A stretch of DNA of 64,000 nt from Paragyromitra xinjiangensis. Taxonomy: Eukaryota; Ascomycota; Pezizomycetes; Pezizales; Discinaceae. The translations under genes and the position numbers were made by a program. Below the pieces are notes generated by a model. That model ran no database searches and was not told the origin of the DNA. It saw nothing but the letters and a program-made list of their open reading frames with translations. Shown piece by piece: positions 59,770-64,000 of the stretch (its first letter is position 1; each line of letters starts with the position of its first letter). The stretch lies in contig JBCAMK010000006.1 in the NCBI GenBank assembly GCA_038503065.1, positions 2,108,001-2,172,000 on the forward strand, written 5' to 3'.

Positions 59770-60743
59770 TGTTTAGTGAGCTAAGTTATTGTTAGTTATT
59801 TTGTTCTCTAAAGATGTAGCAAGTAGTAATTTGCATGCATGAACTTAAAAGGTAAGTCGGAGTTATGGGAGAACGAACGATCAGAGAAAATTGCTCAAAC
59901 AAGGGTCGGATGAGATTGCAAGTTTTTGATATGCAGTGTTGAGGAAGGAGGAAAATGGGTAGAGAGTTTCTGGTTGATATCTGTTAGTTACGGCCAAAAA
60001 GGAGCCTACAAATGTTTCTGTTATCAGAAATATTGAGGCACTAGATATCGTTTGTTCGTCAAGCATCAAAGTATTGATTAGAGGACAATATTAGACGTAC
60101 TGAGAGCAGGAGGATATTTAGCTGACTTGATTCAATTGCGTAGTTGAGGGAGATCGTAATTAAGATATCTGTCGAAAGGTAGTTCTGAGCAAGATTGAAG
60201 CAAAGGCGTAGTTTGTGTGGTTGGATGTACACTGGAAGAAGGAAAGAGGATGTAGGAGGGTGGGAGCTGGTAGTCCTGCAAGCCTGCCAAGGTTTATTTT
60301 GTGAAATAATCTCTTGGCACATTGTTTGGTGTTCGCATCCATTTTCTCGCCAGCATTGTAACACGTCCCCATTGAGGTATCGTGAAAGCAATTTGTAATC
60401 TAAACAAAGTACCTAACAGTCTGGATTATCGTTTACCAGAATGTGTTTACAGGAGTCCAGAGTCTGTTAGCATGAAGGGTACATGTATCTAGCTGGTGTA
60501 CTCTGCATGGCTGATGGCATCATCTAAAGAGTGGCTCTGTGATTCTGCGCGACAAAAAAGTAGCAAAGAGAGAGGGAGAGTGCTTTTTAAGCTGTGCAAC
60601 CGGTTTATTTAGCAGTAGTCATTCTTCGCTGATAAACCTCGGACTCTTTCATCTCCCATCCCGTAACCTGGCTGCATTTATCGGGTTAAAGAAAAATCGA
60701 TATCGTTCTATACAACCAAAGGGTGTGATGGAGTAACAGTGCA

Positions 60744-60919
60744 GTGAAATGAGCCATAGGCTCTGAGTTTTTGCCAGGTACTATGGCATAATAGTCTAGG
60801 TGCCTGGCTCCGAATCGAGAAACCCCACGTTCAAATCCCCACCACGCCGCGAAACGACAAGGACGTAGTCACTGTAGTATGGGCATATCAGAGTTTCAAT
60901 GCAGATGGCGAACCTTTTT
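60744..60919 (+). repeat. tRNA-like dispersed repeat, copy 2
   Basis: Same element as 19121-19295, same orientation. A-box-like TGGCATAATAG at 60784-60794 and B-box-like CGTTCAAATCC at 60828-60838; ends CTTTTTG followed by TTTTTT, a good Pol III stop. The outer 30 bases on the left differ more between copies than the core. I see no clear target-site duplication at either copy. Confidence 0.7.
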
Positions 60920-63509
60920 GTTTTTTCACCACCTGGCGATAGTATTGACGATAAATATAGCTTGGGATGACTTGTGGATGGGCTCAAATGTTTAAGTTTT
61001 GCCGCTTCTATGCTTTTTTGTCTGGGCTAAGGTCATTTGTCAGTTGTCACAAAATATTATTCTTATCCTTGGGGCTGGTTCTTTATTACAGTGTGCAAGG
61101 CAGGTACCATTGGCCTAATCCCCAAAAGTTTGACCCCGTATGCGATATAGAGTGATCACAATGATATTGGGAGCCCGTCCAATATTTTAGATTTTAAGCA
61201 TGATCAAAATCCCGAAACCCTAGTTCCAAATTTCCAGAAAAGCCATATCCCCCTCAATCTCGAACGCACAAGCAGAGGGCAAAAGAAATAAGAAGATTAG
61301 AAGGCACTAAGTTCTAAGTCAGATTAGATCTTCAGGGACTATCAATGCTTCTTCTAGGCGGTAGGGTGTGGCTTGTATCTCCTTTCTTTGGCTCTTCTCT
61401 GATCACTGATGGAAAGACAAAGAAAGGCAGAAAGACAAACATAATGCATGGGAGGGGCTATAGAATTGCGAGGAATCGCGAGCAATTTTTGGGGCGCTTG
61501 GCGCCAAGAAGATGAAAGAAACAGCTCATCAATCTAGTGTTGCCGCATGATCTTACCACTCCTTAACGACCAAGTCACAGAACTGTTTATTACAGATGGG
61601 TGGTTCAGCTCCACTACTTTTGAGTTCGTTAGATCGGCTTTCGATGTGCAATTGTAGAGCAGGTGGGCGAGAGAATGAACCGTTAGGTTTGATGGAAGTT
61701 GGGGCAGCGTGCGAATTTCGGAGCAGAAGTGGGTAATTTAAAAGATGCTCTATAATTTTGTTACTAGACAAACTCCGAGGTTGGAGTCTTTCGATTGCCA
61801 GTGGTGATCTCTCTTGAAGCTGGATTACAAATATTTCCTATATCTGTTACGGCAATAGACATATTGACTAATACTAATGAGATGGAAAGCATTTCTGATA
61901 GTTTTTGGATGAATACTCCCCTAGATAAATTCTCTCGCAATCCAAAAACACCTCCATAGCTGATATACCCAACAATATGCACTAGAAAAGAAATCACCGA
62001 CAAGCTGACGGTCCAAAGGGGCAGTTTTTGATCTTGAAAGACAGAAGGATTTAATTCTAGTATGATACCCCGCTATCATCCGTGATGTGGACCCCTAGAG
62101 AAGATGACAAGTTGGTTTGCCAGTGCAATCTCATAATTTATTTCCTTGGCCATCGGTCAGCATGGAAGAGTGGATGAATGGAGATAAGACATTCTGCTCA
62201 CTGGTAGGATGTAGTCTTCTGGAAGTTTTGGCTGCCCAGATTTTCGCATTTCGTTCCATCTGGTTTGCAGTGAGCCTTGGGACCTGCTCTTGAATCTCCA
62301 CCCGAACTGCTTTGTGGTGTCGGTCCAGGTCATCTCTGTCCGCTGTCGGGAGTATATGATGAAGTAATCTTCTTCCATCGTATACTTGATTCGACGGGAG
62401 GGGGGTGATACTAGTATAGGTGTCGGGCATGATACGGCGCGCCTTTGACTGGTTGTACCTTGTGTGGGGGCGCCATGACTTTCCTCTGGTGGAGTCTCTG
62501 TCTCGGATTAGCAAACGGAATTGTCGTAGTGATATGTCACTTACGCATTGTACCAGTGAAAGAGTTTGTTGGTTTGTGGCTTGTAGTTTATGTCAGTGTA
62601 AAAGGTAGAGCGACGAGGATCCGTCCAGCATCTATCTGGTGGGTCCTGGAAGGATGTGAAATCTCCTCTTTCAGCCCCCTAAAAATTTCCGATCTCATAG
62701 TCTTCCAAAATTATGCAGCCATGAGTACGATAATAACAGGGTTTCCAAATGGAGGCGAAGAATACTCTCATCCTTCTGGAGATGGGACGATCGCAACGGT
62801 AGAGATAGTTGTATTTCCGCTGATATACAGTGGTTTGGGGGTGGGAAGAGGTAATGTGTTGGCAGAATACATAGGTCACGGAATAACGGAAGGAGGGGTT
62901 GGGTTAAGTAGCTGCTTTTCTGTGTATGCGCATCCGTAGCACGGGGCTAAACATGCATGCGATAATTACATGTCAGTAGACGTGAAAACGGTGTTTTCGT
63001 TATGTATTCTTACATGCCAATTAACTTGAACTCTTACTAGAGTGGGAACTCATACTTTACCAGGGTTCTATCTGGTACCTGGGAAGAGTCATTGCAAAAT
63101 ATCTGATAGTGAAAAACTTGAAGAGTGCATAGAGTAGCTGTGTCATGGTGCTGAAATTGATTCGAGACGAATATCCCCCGACCCGTTTCATCCAATTTTT
63201 ATATTTGGTGAATCTTTTGTAGTCTGTATAGCAATGGATGAGGAGTGTTATACAGTTATTCAAAAGACTCTGGAACGGTCGTACTTGAGAAGTCTACATG
63301 AGTCGAAAAGTCATAATTGTCAAGAATTAGAATAAGAGCTAAGAAAGGTTATCTTATTCTCGTGCCTTGGACGCTGATGAAGCGCCTGAAGGCTACGATC
63401 TGATTGGGCTAAAAGTTACTAGAATATCATTGTTAGTGTTTCTGGAGTTCTAGTTAATATCGTAGCTTATAGTCATTCTAGATTCCACCAACTTTGGTGC
63501 CGATATATA

Positions 63510-63682
63510 GTGGATTTTCGATATAAACATCTTCAATATAAACATATTCGCGCCAGAAGCACATAGCTTGGCAGTCCCATTTCACTTGCACGTATAAAGT
63601 CTACCTCGATATAAGAGTATCCTTGATATAAGCGATATAAGCATATATTTTTGGCCCTGATCGTATGCCTATATCGAGAGTC
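63510..63682. mobile_element. Miniature inverted-repeat element with TA flanks
   Basis: Left end TA then GTGGATTTTCGATATAAACA; right end GCCTATATCGAGAGTC then TA, an imperfect inverted repeat. Each arm has subterminal repeats of the unit GATATAA (TCGATATAAACATCTTCAATATAAAC on the left, CTCGATATAAG...TTGATATAAGCGATATAAGC on the right). The layout fits ends of a pogo/Tc1-type transposon with the coding part lost. Confidence 0.5.
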
Positions 63683-64000
63683 TATTGTTTTGCATTCTAT
63701 GAGCCCTCTTGAATCGTTTTTCCTCGTGGAGAAGTCATTATTTTGTATCGACCCATGAAGTCATGTTTGGAAAATATGAGAGCAAAAAACTGTATATTTG
63801 CAGGTAGGCACTGCAGGCTTGTTTATTTATTTATCTATCAGTTGTATGTGAGGCTAATTGGTACATTTATCATCCTAAGGTAAAGCCAAAGTTCTTACTA
63901 TGAAGCCCTCGAACAGCTGCCCTCGAACCAAAGCAGATTATGCGAAGGGCCTGCACTCCTTCGCGTCTTTGAACTTTCAAGACAACAGCTAGCTATGTCC

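Larger units (their letters stand above)
59770..64000. other. Promoter of the helicase gene and right-hand intergenic region
   Basis: Contains TACATGTA at 60480-60487, repeat copy 2 (60744-60919) and a miniature element (63510-63682). Minus-strand frames at 61764-62003 (two possible membrane helices, VISFLVHIVGYISYGG) and 62131-62514 and a plus-strand frame at 62445-62939 could be gene pieces, but starts, splice sites and domains do not come together. Confidence 0.45.

Noticed and set aside
62445..62939. 164-codon plus-strand frame with hydrophobic parts
   Set aside because: Begins with an unsupported start, has no family match I can see, and several minus-strand frames of equal quality cover the same bases.
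1..64000. CRISPR arrays, rRNA genes, bacterial operons, secondary-metabolite cluster
   Set aside because: No regularly spaced repeats, no rRNA-like sequence, no co-directional tight gene packing, and no PKS, NRPS, terpene synthase or P450 signature in any frame.

Overview
The window is nuclear DNA of a filamentous ascomycete (Pezizomycotina; a leotiomycete is my guess, not shown). The reasons are: genes with many short introns (about 47-80 bases) that begin GTAAGT/GTATGT, carry CTAAC/CTGAC branch sites and end in (C/T)AG; monocistronic genes on both strands separated by kilobases of AT-richer DNA; and a fungal protein repertoire. There is no sign of bacterial operons, rRNA, CRISPR or virus. 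I rebuilt the multi-exon genes by hand from splice signals, phase and conserved motifs.

Layout. 1-515: 5' part of a small basic protein gene running off the left edge (minus). 2497-2932: small protein with an acylation motif and four CxxC pairs. 3933-5968: six-exon ferroportin-family (SLC40) transporter. 7029-8279: unrecognised minus-strand frames. 9012-10412: conserved-looking protein without a recognised domain. 11386-12192: FAM192A/NIP30 (Fyv6-like) protein (minus). 13.3 kb: Pol III-type element. 14742-15628: four-exon zinc-finger protein. 17248-18255: CxxC protein (minus). 19933-21190: seven-exon Frag1/DRAM/Sfk1 membrane protein (minus). 24942-25772 and 28077-28892: two paralogous stand-alone SRA/YDG proteins. 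31291-32718: auxin-efflux-carrier (AEC) family transporter. 33061-34052: mitochondrial carrier of SAM-carrier type. 36263-40231: ankyrin repeats fused to a CorA-like membrane domain (minus), with an apparently broken frame. 45487-46243: predicted GPI-anchored secreted protein. 51197-59769: an 11-exon, about 2,648-residue ZNFX1-like SF1 helicase with a very long low-complexity N-terminal region (minus).

Between the genes lie several non-coding repeats: two nearly identical copies of a tRNA-like, SINE-like element (19.1 and 60.7 kb), a different Pol III-type element at 13.3 kb, a 55-base hairpin repeat in two copies (22.3 and 44.5 kb), TA-flanked inverted-repeat elements (35.2-36.2 kb with a second one nested inside, and 63.5 kb), a diverged hairpin pair at 30.2/30.6 kb, and at least ten copies of the palindrome TACATGTA, all outside exons.

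How the genes relate. They do not form one pathway or cluster. The most suggestive theme is genome defence and chromatin: two SRA proteins (a family that reads modified cytosine) and a ZNFX1-like helicase (relatives act in RNA silencing) sit in the same 35 kb as several transposon-like relics. That link is inference from family knowledge only.
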